Origin: Bremerella sp. TYQ1
Lineage (GTDB): Bacteria; Planctomycetota; Planctomycetia; Pirellulales; Pirellulaceae
Assembly (NCBI RefSeq): GCF_020150455.1
Contig: NZ_CP083740.1
Span: 3,596,001 to 3,660,000, forward strand
Reading direction: 5' to 3'
DNA length: 64,000 nucleotides
Part shown: piece by piece, positions 22,188 to 32,958 of the stretch
How positions within the stretch are numbered: position 1 is the first letter of the stretch
How the letters are laid out: each line of letters opens with the position of its first letter
The notes under the pieces: generated by a model
Told to the model about the DNA's origin: nothing
The model's database searches: none
The model's input: only the letters and a program-made list of their open reading frames with translations
Made by a program: the position numbers and the translations under genes

Positions 22188-23486
22188 TTACGCAGGCTCG
22201 AGCCCGCGCATCGTTCCGGTACTTGTCGCGAACGAGTCGACTTCCAAGCCGGTTTGCTGCAGCACCGAGAGGTACAAGTTCGGCAGCGGATAGTTCCGCT
22301 TCGAGTCGAACGCGAGGTGCTGCCCATGCTTGAAGCCACCACCACCCAGCAACACCGGCATGTTGCGGTTATCGTGACTGGAAGCGTTCCCGAGGTTACT
22401 TGTCAGCAGCACCGAAGTGTTATCGAGCAAGCTTCCCTCTTCTTCCTGAACGCCGTCGAGCCCACGCAGGAAGTCGCCCCACGCTTGAACGATGGCCGTT
22501 TCGATCATTGCCAACTGGGCCAGCTTCTCTTCGTCGCGGCCATGATGGCTGAGCGAGTGATACCCTTCGTCGACCCCTTCGATCGGCACGACACCGCCGC
22601 TGCCGCCGAGGTGGTATGAAATGAATCGGGTCGAATCGGTCGACAAAGCCAGGCGAATCATATCGTTCATCAGTCGCTGACGGCCGATGAAGTCGTTCGG
22701 GTTGTTGATGTCGATCGGCTTCTGCATGTCGACTTTCGGCTTCGGCAAGTGAGCCCACTGCTCGGCTTCGACCATCCGCTTTTCCAACTCGCGAACGCTT
22801 TGGAAGTAAGCCGCCAACCGATCACGATCGCCAGCCCCCAGTTCGCGTGAGAGCGACTTGGCATCTTCGGCGACCAGGTCCATGATGCTCTTCCCTTGAC
22901 GAGCACGATGCAGTTGCTTGGCTTGCTCTTGCGGCGAGTCATTAACGAACAACTGTATGAACAGCCGAGCCGGCGAGCTTTCAGCCGGAATCATCGAACC
23001 GTTCTCGGTATAAGAAGGGCTGTTATTGCCCGACGAACTGAGCACCAGCGATGGAAACCGCGTATGGTGCCCCAGGTGCTTCGCCATCAGCTGATCGACC
23101 GAGATGGTCGTGCGAGCCTGAGCCCCGGATCCCATCGGCGTGGCCGACAGCAAACTGGCTTCAGCACGGTGCCCGCCGGAAACTTCCGGATGCGACGTCC
23201 CCGAAACGACGGTGTACTTATCGCGGATGTCCTTCAGCTTTTCGAGGTACATCGACGACTCGTAGTCGCGGCCTTCTTTCTTAGGGTTCAAGTTCTCCGC
23301 GTGCAGACCTAGGCCAAGCGTCATCGCGACGAACCGCTTAGGAGTCTTCTGCTCTTCTTCGTTGCCAGCGAATGCCTTCCGCATGGCGCTCAGCCAAGGA
23401 ATCGCCATCCCCACGCCTGCGGTGCTACGCAGCACGGTTCGACGGCTCAGCTTCTTCCCGAAGTTGAAATGAACTTGGCGCGACAT
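22188..23486 (-). CDS. DUF1552 protein
   Basis: A planctomycete DUF1552 protein of about 432 residues. The N-terminus [19 protein letters not shown] is an export signal with twin arginines. The conserved block [17 protein letters not shown] follows, and later [17 protein letters not shown] and [15 protein letters not shown]. Proteins of this family resemble DUF1501/sulfatase-fold proteins and always travel with a DUF1592-type cytochrome, as here. The ATG at 23486 is preferred over the GTG just before. Function unknown. Confidence 0.9.
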   Translation of the reverse strand: MSRQVHFNFGKKLSRRTVLRSTAGVGMAIPWLSAMRKAFAGNEEEQKTPKRFVAMTLGLGLHAENLNPKKEGRDYESSMYLEKLKDIRDKYTVVSGTSHPEVSGGHRAEASLLSATPMGSGAQARTTISVDQLMAKHLGHHTRFPSLVLSSSGNNSPSYTENGSMIPAESSPARLFIQLFVNDSPQEQAKQLHRARQGKSIMDLVAEDAKSLSRELGAGDRDRLAAYFQSVRELEKRMVEAEQWAHLPKPKVDMQKPIDINNPNDFIGRQRLMNDMIRLALSTDSTRFISYHLGGSGGVVPIEGVDEGYHSLSHHGRDEEKLAQLAMIETAIVQAWGDFLRGLDGVQEEEGSLLDNTSVLLTSNLGNASSHDNRNMPVLLGGGGFKHGQHLAFDSKRNYPLPNLYLSVLQQTGLEVDSFATSTGTMRGLEPA

Positions 23487-23518
23487 CACTTGTCTCTTTT
23501 CGTTGGAGGTGAGGACGT

Positions 23519-25942
23519 TTACTTGGTGAGGAACAGTTCGCTGGTGACGACATGCTCGACGATCGAGCGGAAACCGTAGTCATCCGTGGCCGACTTCTCG
23601 GCGATCGCTTCCACTTTGGCACGATCGACAAACTCGATCGTCGCCCCGGTGCCATAGGTCAGCATGTGCTCGGCAACGTTAGCGGCCAGGCGATGCGGGT
23701 GGCTGGTGACGATCTTCTGGAAGCCTTTGATGTTTTTAAACTTCTGGCCGCTGGGCAAGTCGTAACTGGCATCGATCGGCAGTCCATTTCGCGGCTTGCC
23801 ACGCTCCATTTTCACGTAGTGCGTTCGCCATTGCCCGGTCGGGTCGAAGTTCTCCAGCGCGAATCCAGCCGGATCGACTTTCGTATGACAGCTGGCACAC
23901 TGTCCCTGACTGCGGTGCTTGGCCAACTGCTCGCGGATCGTTTTCGCTCCCCGAATGTCAGGTTCCACCGCGGGGACATTGGTCGGCGGTGGAGGCACTT
24001 CGACACCCAACAGACGTTCGGAAACCCAAACACCCCGAATGACCGGCGAAGTGTTCGAGCCGTTAGCGGTCACCTTCATGATGGCTCCCTGTGTAAGCAA
24101 GCCTCCGCGATGATGCTCCGGTTTCAGCTTCACGCGGCGAAGCTCATCTCCGGTGATGCCGTCGATGTCGTAGTAGCGAGCCAGGCGGCTGTTCATGTAG
24201 GTGAAATCGGAATCGATCAAGTGTGAAACGCTCAGGTTCTTTTCCAGCATTTCGTGGAGGTACGTTTCCGTCTCGTCGAGCATGGCGATTTCGACAATGG
24301 GGTCGTACGTGCGATAAAGCTTTTTATCGGGCTGCGTAAAATCGATTTGATCCAAGTCGAGCCATTCGGCCGCGAGATCGTGCACGAATTGCTCGCCCCG
24401 TTCGTCCTTCAACAGGCGATTGACTTGCTGCTTGAGGATTGCTTCGTCTCGAATTTTGCCCGCCGCAGCCAACTGCAACAGCTCTTCGTCAGGCGTACTT
24501 CCGGTGAGGAAATAGCTGAGACGTGTCGCCACTTCAAAGTCGTCCAACTGCCCTGGCTCTTCGGCGAAGTAAACGAACCGCGGCGAGCAAAGCAGAGCTC
24601 GATAGCCGAGGCGCAGTGCGTCGACGAACTCTGCTTTTTTATCGAGTGCGGCGTTGACCTCTTCCAGGTATGGCTGCAGTTCGTCCGAAGTTACCGGTCG
24701 GCGGAATGCTCGTCCGGCAAACCGAGTCAGCAGGCGTTCCGCATCCGCCTTCGGATTTTTGCTAATCACCTTCCAAGGCTTGCGTTTATCTTTCTGCGGT
24801 TCGACTTTGAGGTCGCCGAAAAGATATTCGCGGACGAGATCGTCGTTCCCGTTGCGATGAATTTGCTTCATCGTGACACGATCGAATGCGATGCCAGGGA
24901 GGTCTTGTGGCTCTCCTTCACCGACACCGACTTGCCCTCCGGCAAACCGCCCCTTTTTGAGCGTCGTGTCGCCGGGGCGAATTTCGAGCATATGCCCCTT
25001 GGGAAGCCACGTGGTGAACTTGACCACTTGCGGTTTCTCCATCGCCTCGAATGTGGTCACGTTGGTCAACAATGGAGCGCTCGAAACGCAAGGGCCGCTT
25101 CGCACGGTCGACCAAACGCCCCCAGTTTTTGGAAGCTTCAGCCCCGAAACGGTCACCTCAAACTCGTACCATCCATCATGCTTGGCAGTTGTCGCTGGCA
25201 TTCGACCATAGTAGATCATTCCACTAGACCAAATGACGGCCTGACCGTTACGCATCTCCGGTTCGCGGCAGCGGCGTTTGGGGTTGGTTCGTGCGACGCC
25301 TTTGGCATCGAAGTCGCGTTCATCCTTGTCCTCGGGACTGAGCGCTCGCCGGAACGCTTCGTCCAACGAGGCATCGACCGTATCGAGGTGAGCCGCCAAC
25401 TGAAAGTGCGACATCCCTTGCCCTGAGGCAACGGTGGTGAATCCGTCGGTCTTGTTTTCTTCCGGGAGGTATTCCATCAAAGGAACGTCGATGGCAAACA
25501 AGTCTTGCAGCGAACGCTCGATCTGCTTTCGAGTCAGACGACGACCACGCACGCGGCCATACTTCGTATTGATCTTGTTCTGAAAATCGCTCAGACCGTG
25601 ATGGGTTGCCCCGAGGAACGCGGCACGCTCTTTAGGATCGGCTTCCCCGTAATCTTCAGGGGGCATTTCCCCAGAGTGGACACGATCGTAAACGCGGACC
25701 CATCGCTGCATATTGCTGGCATCGCCCAGGTCAAACGAAAGTTGCTCGAGGTCCAACGCCCCTTCCGCCGAGTCGCCGACATGGCAGTCGTAGCAGTTGT
25801 TCTCAAGGAACGAGCGCACGGGGTTCGAGGACGACTCGGCCGCGGTAAGCGTCGCGTTTGTCGTCAGCAAGAGAATCAGACCCGTCACACTCGTCAAAAT
25901 ACCGAGGCGCGCGCATGTCGAAACGCGTGGGATGAAATTCAT
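23519..25942 (-). CDS. Planctomycete cytochrome c / DUF1587-1595-1592-1588-1585 protein
   Basis: An exported protein of about 807 residues. After a signal peptide ([18 protein letters not shown] start) comes a planctomycete cytochrome c motif, C50-YDC-H, then DUF1587 ([18 protein letters not shown]), a carbohydrate-binding-like insert, DUF1595 and DUF1592 ([19 protein letters not shown]), DUF1588 with a second CxxCH (CASCH) in the segment containing [12 protein letters not shown], and DUF1585 at the end ([14 protein letters not shown]). The upstream gene of the pair with DUF1552, 32 bases apart. Start at ATG 25942 gives the best signal peptide; an ATG 36 bases upstream is in frame. Presumed envelope redox or polysaccharide-linked role. 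Confidence 0.88.
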   Translation of the reverse strand: MNFIPRVSTCARLGILTSVTGLILLLTTNATLTAAESSSNPVRSFLENNCYDCHVGDSAEGALDLEQLSFDLGDASNMQRWVRVYDRVHSGEMPPEDYGEADPKERAAFLGATHHGLSDFQNKINTKYGRVRGRRLTRKQIERSLQDLFAIDVPLMEYLPEENKTDGFTTVASGQGMSHFQLAAHLDTVDASLDEAFRRALSPEDKDERDFDAKGVARTNPKRRCREPEMRNGQAVIWSSGMIYYGRMPATTAKHDGWYEFEVTVSGLKLPKTGGVWSTVRSGPCVSSAPLLTNVTTFEAMEKPQVVKFTTWLPKGHMLEIRPGDTTLKKGRFAGGQVGVGEGEPQDLPGIAFDRVTMKQIHRNGNDDLVREYLFGDLKVEPQKDKRKPWKVISKNPKADAERLLTRFAGRAFRRPVTSDELQPYLEEVNAALDKKAEFVDALRLGYRALLCSPRFVYFAEEPGQLDDFEVATRLSYFLTGSTPDEELLQLAAAGKIRDEAILKQQVNRLLKDERGEQFVHDLAAEWLDLDQIDFTQPDKKLYRTYDPIVEIAMLDETETYLHEMLEKNLSVSHLIDSDFTYMNSRLARYYDIDGITGDELRRVKLKPEHHRGGLLTQGAIMKVTANGSNTSPVIRGVWVSERLLGVEVPPPPTNVPAVEPDIRGAKTIREQLAKHRSQGQCASCHTKVDPAGFALENFDPTGQWRTHYVKMERGKPRNGLPIDASYDLPSGQKFKNIKGFQKIVTSHPHRLAANVAEHMLTYGTGATIEFVDRAKVEAIAEKSATDDYGFRSIVEHVVTSELFLTK

Positions 25943-26134
25943 AGGATTCGCAAGCAAGGTGGGAGAGGCTGCGAGCATGAGTCGCAGCGGAATTAAAGGA
26001 GGGTGCGGATGCCTGGCAGGTCTCGTTTCTCCATCGGCATCCGGTAGGTATTCTAGCCAATATGTTCAAGAAAAGCGAGAAGCTTTACGCCTGCTAGCAC
26101 CCGTTTCGAGCCCCTTTCAGCCCACCAGGGTGTT

Positions 26135-27625
26135 CTACTCAGCAAGATAGACATCGTAGGCCGGCGGAAGCTCGACCGACGGACGTATGTCCATATCTAG
26201 CAACGCGATAAGACGAATCGTGCCCACCACGAACCGGGCATCGAAAGTCCCTTTTCCGGCTAGAATGACGTGCCCCCACTTGGAATAGACGTTCCCTTCG
26301 AGACTTCCATTTCCCAAAAGGTTCTCTTGGACAAACACAATCGGACGACGATCCATCCGACGCTGGTAGAACGAGAAGCCGTCGAACGGGCTACTCGAAT
26401 CGTTGATCGGTGTAATGTTGCTTCCCAACAGCCCGATATTCACCACGGCCGATGGAAGCAGCCCCAAAACGTCCGCCAGCAAGCCGCCATCGTCGGGACG
26501 AGTTTCGCCATCGGATGCGTCGGGACTGCCACTGACCGGTGAGTAGCCAGTGTTGTCGGTGATATAGAACATCACTCCCTCCGCTTCCACTTCGCCGGCC
26601 AACATGGTGAGCGAAATCTGCAAGAGTGGGTCCTTGTTCCGAATGATGTAAACGCCAGGCTCGAACTGAATGCGTCCGGCAAGGATCGTAATCCATTCGT
26701 ACACGCCAGGTTCTAATGTGATGGGAGGCCCAATCAACGGAATGCCAACAATTGTTCGGCCGCCATGGTAGACGTTCTTCACGTTGCTGCTATCGGCAGA
26801 GACTGTCGGCACCGGCACGTCGCGAAACGGATCGGGCACCGGACGTCGTCGTGCCTGCAGCACGCTTTCGGAACCATCGCCTCCGTACTTCGAGTAGTTC
26901 TGCAGGCGATCGACACCGCCGGTCGTACGGATATCGGTAGCGACCAATTTCGACAACGGAAGAATCGGCATGCAAGTGATTCCAAACGGAGGAAGTCGGT
27001 TCTCACCGACGTTTTCGCCATGCTCGTCGACACCACCCCAATCGGTGTTCACGATCACCGCACCATCCACAGTAACCCGACCTAACCCGAGCACTTCCAT
27101 GCCGCCAAGAATAGCCGGCAATGAAGGCACGATAGGCAGCACCGGCGACAAGGCGAACGGTGGTGGATCGTCATCCAACACGATGATCGCCGAGTCGTCG
27201 GTAACTGCCTTCAGGCCTGCCACCGATCGGGCACTGATGGTGGTCTCTTCATTCCCCAGGCGACTTGAGCCAAAGGAATTTCTAACGGTATCGCGCAAGA
27301 TCACTTCCACATGATTGGAAGATCCCACGAATGTTCCAGAAACCGGAGGACAATTCACTTCAATCGTAGCGCCGCCTGAGGAGACGTTTGCCTCCGCGTA
27401 CTCCCGGGCAGTCGCTTCCACTTCGGACGGTGTCGATCCGAAGAAGAGCTCGTCCGCACCAGATAGTGCCGCGGTATCTGCTACTTGCTGGGCGTCTCGA
27501 AAACTAGACGTCACGTTGCTACCATCCAGCACCAAAAGCAGGAAAGTAAACAGCGTTGGCAGCAGCACAGCCAAGAGAACGAGAATCTTGCCGTGGCGTG
27601 TGTTTCGACGGATCTGACGTTTCAT
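26135..27625 (-). CDS. tadG: TadG-like pilus assembly protein
   Basis: A 496-residue protein. One N-terminal membrane helix (KILVLLAVLLPTLFTFLLLV) is followed by DGSNVTSSFRDAQQVADTAALSGA, the segment typical of TadG/TadE pseudopilin-like proteins. The large remainder is extracytoplasmic, with many beta-strands and ending in a region containing GNGSLEGNVYSKWGHVILAG. It is the last gene of the Tad operon and is preceded by AAGGGGCA close to the ATG. No von Willebrand MIDAS motif was clearly seen. Confidence 0.8.
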   Translation of the reverse strand: MKRQIRRNTRHGKILVLLAVLLPTLFTFLLLVLDGSNVTSSFRDAQQVADTAALSGADELFFGSTPSEVEATAREYAEANVSSGGATIEVNCPPVSGTFVGSSNHVEVILRDTVRNSFGSSRLGNEETTISARSVAGLKAVTDDSAIIVLDDDPPPFALSPVLPIVPSLPAILGGMEVLGLGRVTVDGAVIVNTDWGGVDEHGENVGENRLPPFGITCMPILPLSKLVATDIRTTGGVDRLQNYSKYGGDGSESVLQARRRPVPDPFRDVPVPTVSADSSNVKNVYHGGRTIVGIPLIGPPITLEPGVYEWITILAGRIQFEPGVYIIRNKDPLLQISLTMLAGEVEAEGVMFYITDNTGYSPVSGSPDASDGETRPDDGGLLADVLGLLPSAVVNIGLLGSNITPINDSSSPFDGFSFYQRRMDRRPIVFVQENLLGNGSLEGNVYSKWGHVILAGKGTFDARFVVGTIRLIALLDMDIRPSVELPPAYDVYLAE

Positions 27626-27650
27626 TATTTTGCCCCTTGTGATTCATCGA

Positions 27651-28103
27651 TTACTCGATGCGTTCCACTGCTCGACTGGAAAGTGGAATGGTTTGCATGC
27701 CCCAAAACGTTCCCAATAACAGCGGCTGATCACATGTCAGCTGAACGGTCAGTTCAGAATTTGTCGTGGCCATGTCGTCTTCCCAAGACATCTGCACATT
27801 CACGAGACTGGTATCCAACAAATAGGCGGCCGGACCGATCTCGGCCATGAAGTCTTCTTGGCTGTCGAGCGTTGCTTCGATTGCCGTCGGCCCCCAGCGG
27901 CCCATCTCGGAATCTTCGCCCCGAATGGCCGCCGCGCGAGCCAACCGATGCGCGGCTTCGTCCAATACGTTCTGTCGAATGGCGGTCATTCCGAACTCGA
28001 AGATGCCGAAGATCGTGATGAAAAAAATCATCAGCACCAGTGCCGTTTCAACGAGAGTGCCACCTCGTCGATAAACACGTCGCTTTCTCCTGGAATTGTT
28101 CAT
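27651..28103 (-). CDS. tadE: TadE-like pseudopilin
   Basis: A 150-residue protein with the TadE pattern: GGTLVETALVLMIFFITIFG followed by EFGMTAIRQNVLDEAAHRLARAA. It carries one N-terminal membrane helix and a short extracytoplasmic domain. Its ATG overlaps the stop of the preceding TadE-like gene by four bases. Expected to be a minor pseudopilin or assembly factor of the Tad machine. Confidence 0.85.
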   Translation of the reverse strand: MNNSRRKRRVYRRGGTLVETALVLMIFFITIFGIFEFGMTAIRQNVLDEAAHRLARAAAIRGEDSEMGRWGPTAIEATLDSQEDFMAEIGPAAYLLDTSLVNVQMSWEDDMATTNSELTVQLTCDQPLLLGTFWGMQTIPLSSRAVERIE

Positions 28104-28513
28104 CGGTACTGCCGGATCTTAAGGGTTCGATTGACTTCAAAATCGCCAGGCATTAACTGCAGCGGCGAGTCGATCACCAAACGCATTTGCATTTCAATTT
28201 CAACTCGGTCGTCGGTCGTTGTGGCTTCCAAATCCAACGTCAATTGATCGGGATCGAAGGAGGTTAACTGCGAAAGCTCCTCGACCGCTTCGGCGGTGAC
28301 TTCCGCTTTCCACTGCTCTATTTCGTCTTCGTCGAAGCGCGTAGTGCTTGCGAAACGTATTGCTCGCCATGCGGCCTGGTTGGCCACGGCTCTGATGTGA
28401 TAGCCCTGGGCAAGTTGCACGCAGAACATCGTCATGACAAACAGCAGTGGAAGACAAATGGCAAGTTCCGTAGCCGCGACAGCACGCGTTGATTGCCGAT
28501 GGAGGGATCTCAT
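28100..28513 (-). CDS. Second TadE-like pseudopilin
   Basis: A 137-residue TadE-like protein: basic N-terminus, then AVAATELAICLPLLFVMTMF with the conserved Glu after the cleavage-type site, and a short domain rich in acidic residues. It overlaps tadC upstream and tadE downstream by four bases each, so the three are translationally coupled. Confidence 0.82.
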   Translation of the reverse strand: MRSLHRQSTRAVAATELAICLPLLFVMTMFCVQLAQGYHIRAVANQAAWRAIRFASTTRFDEDEIEQWKAEVTAEAVEELSQLTSFDPDQLTLDLEATTTDDRVEIEMQMRLVIDSPLQLMPGDFEVNRTLKIRQYR

Positions 28514-29487
28514 TTCTTAGCCTCCGTCGCTTTCGTTTCGGCAGGCATTTCCTGGAACGACTGCTGAATTTGCAGAGCCGCAGGGCCAGCCAACGCAACG
28601 AAGATGGTGGGAAAGATAAACAGCAGAGTCGGCACCAAGATCTTCACCGACGCTTGCTGAGCGAGTTCCTCGGCACGCTGCTCTCTCTGAAACCGCAACA
28701 TGTCCGACAACTCTCGCAATGCAGACCCCATTTCGGAACCGAACTTCTGCGACTGTTCGACGAACGACGCCAACGCTCGTGCTTCGTCGACTCCGGTGCG
28801 GTCGCTCATCCGTTGAAACCCCTGCCCCAGGGTTTGTCCCAGATGAACGTCCCGCAACACGAAGTCGAGTTCGTTCGCTAGAAGCGGATGGGTCTGTCGC
28901 ATTTCCGCGTGCACTTGGGCCACGGCTTCGGAAAGCCCCATGCCCCCTTCGACGCAAGTAATTGACAAGTCCACAAAGTCAGGAAGTGCCTGACGGAAAC
29001 GGCGTTGACGGCCACGCGTGATGGAACTGAGGATTACGTCGGGAATCATCATTCCGACGAACCCAAGCAAAGCTCCGACCATCACCGTCCAGTGCGAAGA
29101 CCAGGGTAACGCCCAGGCACACATCGAGCACAAAATAAGCGGGGCGACCATCATGCTCACTTTCATGATCATGAAGTAACCCAACGCCGCAGGCTCGTAG
29201 TATCCCGCACGGATTAATCGATTCATCATCCTTGTTCGACGAGTCTCGTCATCCGGCATCAAACGCCGCATGAGTTCTTTCGTCGCGCCGCTCACCGCAA
29301 CTCGGCTTAAGAGCTCCGAAGCTTTGGAAACGGTCTTGTCGCGGTTCCCATCGATGAGCCCATCGACACGAGAAAGCGCTTTATCGGGAACCGGTGCCAA
29401 TAAGCTGGAAGCCACCATCACCAGGCAAAACACACCAGTGAACACCGAAGCGATGATCAACCAGGTTGTCCAATCCAATCCAAACAT
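28510..29487 (-). CDS. tadC: TadC, inner-membrane platform protein
   Basis: A type II secretion system F-type platform protein of about 325 residues with membrane helices at about 5-28, 100-135 and near the C-terminus (LVPTLLFIFPTIFVALAGPA). The conserved RRRFRQALPDFVDLSITCVEGG-type segment is present (residues about 165-190). The ATG at 29487, preceded by AGGGGCAG, gives a start directly at the first membrane segment; a frame start 48 bases upstream is less likely because it overlaps tadB. Confidence 0.88.
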   Translation of the reverse strand: MFGLDWTTWLIIASVFTGVFCLVMVASSLLAPVPDKALSRVDGLIDGNRDKTVSKASELLSRVAVSGATKELMRRLMPDDETRRTRMMNRLIRAGYYEPAALGYFMIMKVSMMVAPLILCSMCAWALPWSSHWTVMVGALLGFVGMMIPDVILSSITRGRQRRFRQALPDFVDLSITCVEGGMGLSEAVAQVHAEMRQTHPLLANELDFVLRDVHLGQTLGQGFQRMSDRTGVDEARALASFVEQSQKFGSEMGSALRELSDMLRFQREQRAEELAQQASVKILVPTLLFIFPTIFVALAGPAALQIQQSFQEMPAETKATEAKK

Positions 29488-29515
29488 TTTTCTGCCCCTG
29501 AAATGTTCGCTTCGG

Positions 29516-30475
29516 TTAATACGAGAAGTTGACAATGCGATAGATACAGAACGCCCCGATCATCTGCGAGATGATACAGCCGGCGAGGATGTCGTGTCGT
29601 TCCAGCAGCACGCTGATGTATTGCGGTGCGATCAGCGCCATGATCAAAACAACAATCGTGGGCATCGCAATCAGAACGGCCGCTTGCATACGACCTTCGC
29701 CGGTCAGCGATTTGATGCGTCGTTTCATCTTGACGCGTTTGCGAACTAACTCGGACAACTGCTGAAGAAGTTCGGCCAGGTTACCCCCAGCTCGCTTATG
29801 AACGATTAAAGCGATCGTGAAAATCCGAAGCTCCATCACGTTCACGCGTCGAGCCATGTCTCGCAAAGCAACTTCCGGCGGAACACCTAAGTGTTGCTGT
29901 TCGTAGAAGTAGTTGAACTCTTCGGAAAGTGGCTTGGGAAAATCGTTGGCAATCATCTGCACCACCGCAGGCACGGCCTGACCGGCTCGAAGACCACGGC
30001 TCATTGCCGAAAAAGCATCCGGCAATTGTGTCGAGATTTGTTCGCTACGAGCGTTTCGCCGCGAGTAAACGACCACCGCAGGCATTAGCATCATCAGCGG
30101 TGTTCCGATACTCAAAACCCATCCCGGCCCGAACGCGAACCAAAAAATCCCGCCGGAGAAAATCGCCGTGACAATGCTGATCACGCAAAACTGCCAGACA
30201 TTCATCCCTGTCGCGGCTTGATCAAGCCAAGTCTGCGTTCGCTCCTGCATTCGCTGGGTGAACTGTTTATTGCCGGAGTTGATCGGCCGAACCATGTCCT
30301 TGATGATCGGCGAATTCTCTTGATGCGATTCGACATGCTCGCGCATCGCACCGTCGATTCGCTCGGCCACTTTTCCCCGCACACGAAAGAACGCGTCGTA
30401 GACCAGCCACGCAACGGCGACGACTCCGATCGTCACGCCGAGAAACGTATTGATCAAAATGAATGATTCCGACAT
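29516..30475 (-). CDS. tadB: TadB, inner-membrane platform protein
   Basis: A 319-residue T2SSF-domain protein, partner of TadC. Membrane helices lie at about residues 6-28, 95-135 and 265-315. The core LPDAFSAMSRGLRAGQAVPA and RAGGNLAELLQQLSELVRKR segments are diagnostic. AGGGGCAG lies six bases before the ATG. Lies between the ATPase and tadC as in canonical tad clusters. Confidence 0.9.
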   Translation of the reverse strand: MSESFILINTFLGVTIGVVAVAWLVYDAFFRVRGKVAERIDGAMREHVESHQENSPIIKDMVRPINSGNKQFTQRMQERTQTWLDQAATGMNVWQFCVISIVTAIFSGGIFWFAFGPGWVLSIGTPLMMLMPAVVVYSRRNARSEQISTQLPDAFSAMSRGLRAGQAVPAVVQMIANDFPKPLSEEFNYFYEQQHLGVPPEVALRDMARRVNVMELRIFTIALIVHKRAGGNLAELLQQLSELVRKRVKMKRRIKSLTGEGRMQAAVLIAMPTIVVLIMALIAPQYISVLLERHDILAGCIISQMIGAFCIYRIVNFSY

Positions 30476-30500
30476 CGGACCTGCCCCTATATTGTCCTGA

Positions 30501-31772
30501 TTAACAGCGTGAGTTCATTTTGGAAACTAAGTCGGATGGAATGTCGAGCCGCTCGAATGTCGGTTCTCCTCCATCCTCATGAAATCGGCAAACAAACATC
30601 GGTTTCAATGTGACCGTGTCTCCTTGCTTAACGACCTGACCGATCTGCGTGACTTTTCGTTGACCGTTGGCCAGACGCTTTACGTGCACGACAAGATCGA
30701 TCGAAGCCGCGATTTGTTGCCGGATGTACCACATCGGCAAATTGTCTTGAGCGAGCCCCAGCAACATTTCCAGTCGACTGATCGCATCGTCGGCACTGTT
30801 GGCGTGAACCGTTGTGAGGCTACCATCGTGGCCAGTGTTCATCGCTTGCAGCATGTCGAATACTTCTTCGCCACGGCACTCGCCGACAATGATCCGATCA
30901 GGCCGCATTCGTAGTGCATTGCGAACCAGGTCTCGCGTCGAGACGAGTCCTTTTCCTTCCAGGTTTTCGCTACGAGTTTCCATTCTCGCGACATGGGGCT
31001 GCCGTAAACGAAGTTCCGCCGCGTCTTCGATGGTGACGATGCGTTCCCTAGGCGAGATAAATCCAGACAACATATTGAGCAGCGTCGTTTTCCCGCTCCC
31101 TGTCCCTCCGGCAATCACCATGTTCAGCCGCGTTCGAATGGCCGCTTGCAGAAACGCCATCATTTCTTCTGACATGCCGCCGCCAGATACGAACTGCTCT
31201 GGAGTGATCGCGTGCGTCGTGAATCGCCGCACCGAAACCAACGCACCATCCAACGCGATCGGCGAAATAACCGCATGAAATCGACTGCCGTCCGGTAGTC
31301 GGGCATCGACTGTCGGTGACGATTCGTCGATACGGCGGCCTACGCGGCTTGCGATACGCTGGATGATACGCACTAGCTGTTCGTTGTCGGAGAATCGGAC
31401 CGGAGTTTCTTCCAACTGCCCGCTTCGTTCGACATACACATGCTGTGGGCCATTGATCAGAATGTCCGAAATCGATGTATCTCTTAGCAATGCTTCCAAT
31501 GGCCCGAAGCCGACCATTTCGTCGATCAACTCTTGGGCAAGACGATCTTTCTCGCGGTGCCGAACCAACTCGGGATGCGACAGGAAAAGCTTTTCAATCG
31601 CAGCTCGCAGTTCTCGGCGAACGACCGACTCGTCCAGCTTGAGCATCGCTCGGACGTCGACCATCTCGATGAGCCATCGATGGAACTTCTCTTTGATTTG
31701 CTTGTCATCGTTTCGAGACGACTTGATGTCCGAAGTCGCTTTGGCTTGCTCAGTACGCGTTTGCTGGAACAT
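30501..31772 (-). CDS. tadA: TadA/CpaF secretion ATPase
   Basis: A 423-residue hexameric ATPase of the VirB11/CpaF family that powers Tad pilus assembly in the cytoplasm. N1 domain with [11 protein letters not shown] and [14 protein letters not shown], Walker [14 protein letters not shown], Asp box [11 protein letters not shown], Walker [15 protein letters not shown], and His box TTVHANS. The ATG at 31772 follows GGGAGATGG and overlaps cpaE by 23 bases; a longer frame version would add 19 residues inside cpaE. Confidence 0.93.
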   Translation of the reverse strand: MFQQTRTEQAKATSDIKSSRNDDKQIKEKFHRWLIEMVDVRAMLKLDESVVRRELRAAIEKLFLSHPELVRHREKDRLAQELIDEMVGFGPLEALLRDTSISDILINGPQHVYVERSGQLEETPVRFSDNEQLVRIIQRIASRVGRRIDESSPTVDARLPDGSRFHAVISPIALDGALVSVRRFTTHAITPEQFVSGGGMSEEMMAFLQAAIRTRLNMVIAGGTGSGKTTLLNMLSGFISPRERIVTIEDAAELRLRQPHVARMETRSENLEGKGLVSTRDLVRNALRMRPDRIIVGECRGEEVFDMLQAMNTGHDGSLTTVHANSADDAISRLEMLLGLAQDNLPMWYIRQQIAASIDLVVHVKRLANGQRKVTQIGQVVKQGDTVTLKPMFVCRFHEDGGEPTFERLDIPSDLVSKMNSRC

Positions 31773-32898
31773 GGATTTCCATCTCCCGTGTTGGCGTCGC
31801 AGACAAGATGGCATCTGTGAGCTTGGCAATGGAATGGCTGAACTTCGATCGAGGGAATTCCAGTACGGCTGGTTCCCCCATATTCACCCCATTGAGAACA
31901 CTAGCAGGTTCATGAGGGATCACCGCGCTGAGTCGACGCTTCATCACCGACTCGACTTTCGTCTCGGGAATGCTCGTTCCCTTGATATAGTTGTTGGCCA
32001 CGACGCACAGATTGGTGATGTCCAACTTCTCGAGATGTTCGATCAATCGCTTCGTTCTTAGGAGGCCTGGGAAATCGAGCCTGGTCACCACCACGACGAT
32101 GTCGGAACATTCCAGTGCGGCGTGCTGTTCCGCATGAAATGCATCTTCGACGTCGACGACAACGAACTCGTGTAGTTGCGCGAGATTCGCGAGCAACGCC
32201 TTTACCGCGTCGGCCGGCAAAACACCATGTTCGCCCAGATAGTTAGGTCCCGCGACAAGCTTCAGCCCCGACGCGTGATGCTCGAGCAGCGTTGAAACGG
32301 TAACGGTATGAATTTCGTCCGCATACCGAGGACAGTCCGCAATGGTCTGCCGCGGCGAGAGACCGAGATGTTCGGCCGCGTCCCCTCCAGTTAAGTTCAA
32401 ATCAACCAAGACGGTACTGTGGCGTTTGTTCGCTGCGAGATATGCCGAAATGTTGGTCGCCACGGCGGTCTGCCCCGTCCCTCCCACCGCCGAGACGACA
32501 CTCATGACTTGACCATTCCGTTTCGTCAGTCCTTCTGAATCAAATAATCGTTTGAGTGAGTCCTCTAAGTCATGCAGAAAGTCTCCCGACATTTCAATGA
32601 AGTCTGCAGCACCACTGCGCATAATTTGAATGACTTCTGATGCTGAACGCGCAACACCGAATACAAGAATGGGCTTGCTCATTAAGATCTGCAAGCCGCA
32701 GATAACCGAGCGTGTTTCGTGCAGATCCTCTCCGGAAACCAACAGCACGAGATCGCACTGAGCCGTATTCTGCTCGAAATATGCGCGAATTGCGGGTAGG
32801 TCGTTGTCGATGCGATCGACGACCGTAACTCCTCGCTGCTGAACGACCGGCGCAAGCGTTTCCGCGACCGCAGCCGGCCCGAGAATGACCGCTTTCAT
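31750..32898 (-). CDS. cpaE: CpaE-like ParA-family pilus localisation protein
   Basis: A 382-residue CpaE/TadZ-type protein: an atypical receiver domain (residues about 1-120, without a clear phospho-acceptor) and a ParA/MinD-like ATPase domain (about 130-370). The Walker A is SAVGGTGQTAVATN: the usual lysine is replaced by Gln and no second lysine is visible, so nucleotide hydrolysis may be lost. Expected to position the Tad machine. First gene of the operon. The ATG at 32898 follows AGGGGCAG and is preferred over a GTG 39 bases upstream. Confidence 0.82.
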   Translation of the reverse strand: MKAVILGPAAVAETLAPVVQQRGVTVVDRIDNDLPAIRAYFEQNTAQCDLVLLVSGEDLHETRSVICGLQILMSKPILVFGVARSASEVIQIMRSGAADFIEMSGDFLHDLEDSLKRLFDSEGLTKRNGQVMSVVSAVGGTGQTAVATNISAYLAANKRHSTVLVDLNLTGGDAAEHLGLSPRQTIADCPRYADEIHTVTVSTLLEHHASGLKLVAGPNYLGEHGVLPADAVKALLANLAQLHEFVVVDVEDAFHAEQHAALECSDIVVVVTRLDFPGLLRTKRLIEHLEKLDITNLCVVANNYIKGTSIPETKVESVMKRRLSAVIPHEPASVLNGVNMGEPAVLEFPRSKFSHSIAKLTDAILSATPTREMEIHVPANAY

Positions 32899-32926
32899 AG
32901 CGTGCCCTGCCCCTCGGATCGTTTTG

Positions 32927-32958
32927 TTGTGCCCCACTCATGGTGATTTGTGCCCCAC
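32927..32958 (-). repeat. Pair of 11-bp direct repeats upstream of the Tad operon
   Basis: GTGGGGCACAA on the minus strand occurs at 32937-32927 and again at 32958-32948, exactly 21 bases apart (two helical turns), 30-60 bases upstream of the cpaE start. Possible tandem binding sites for a regulator. Confidence 0.5.

Noticed and set aside
24254..25426. 390-codon plus-strand frame
   Set aside because: It lies wholly antisense to the DUF1592-type cytochrome gene, which has clear domains; the frame is a codon-bias shadow.
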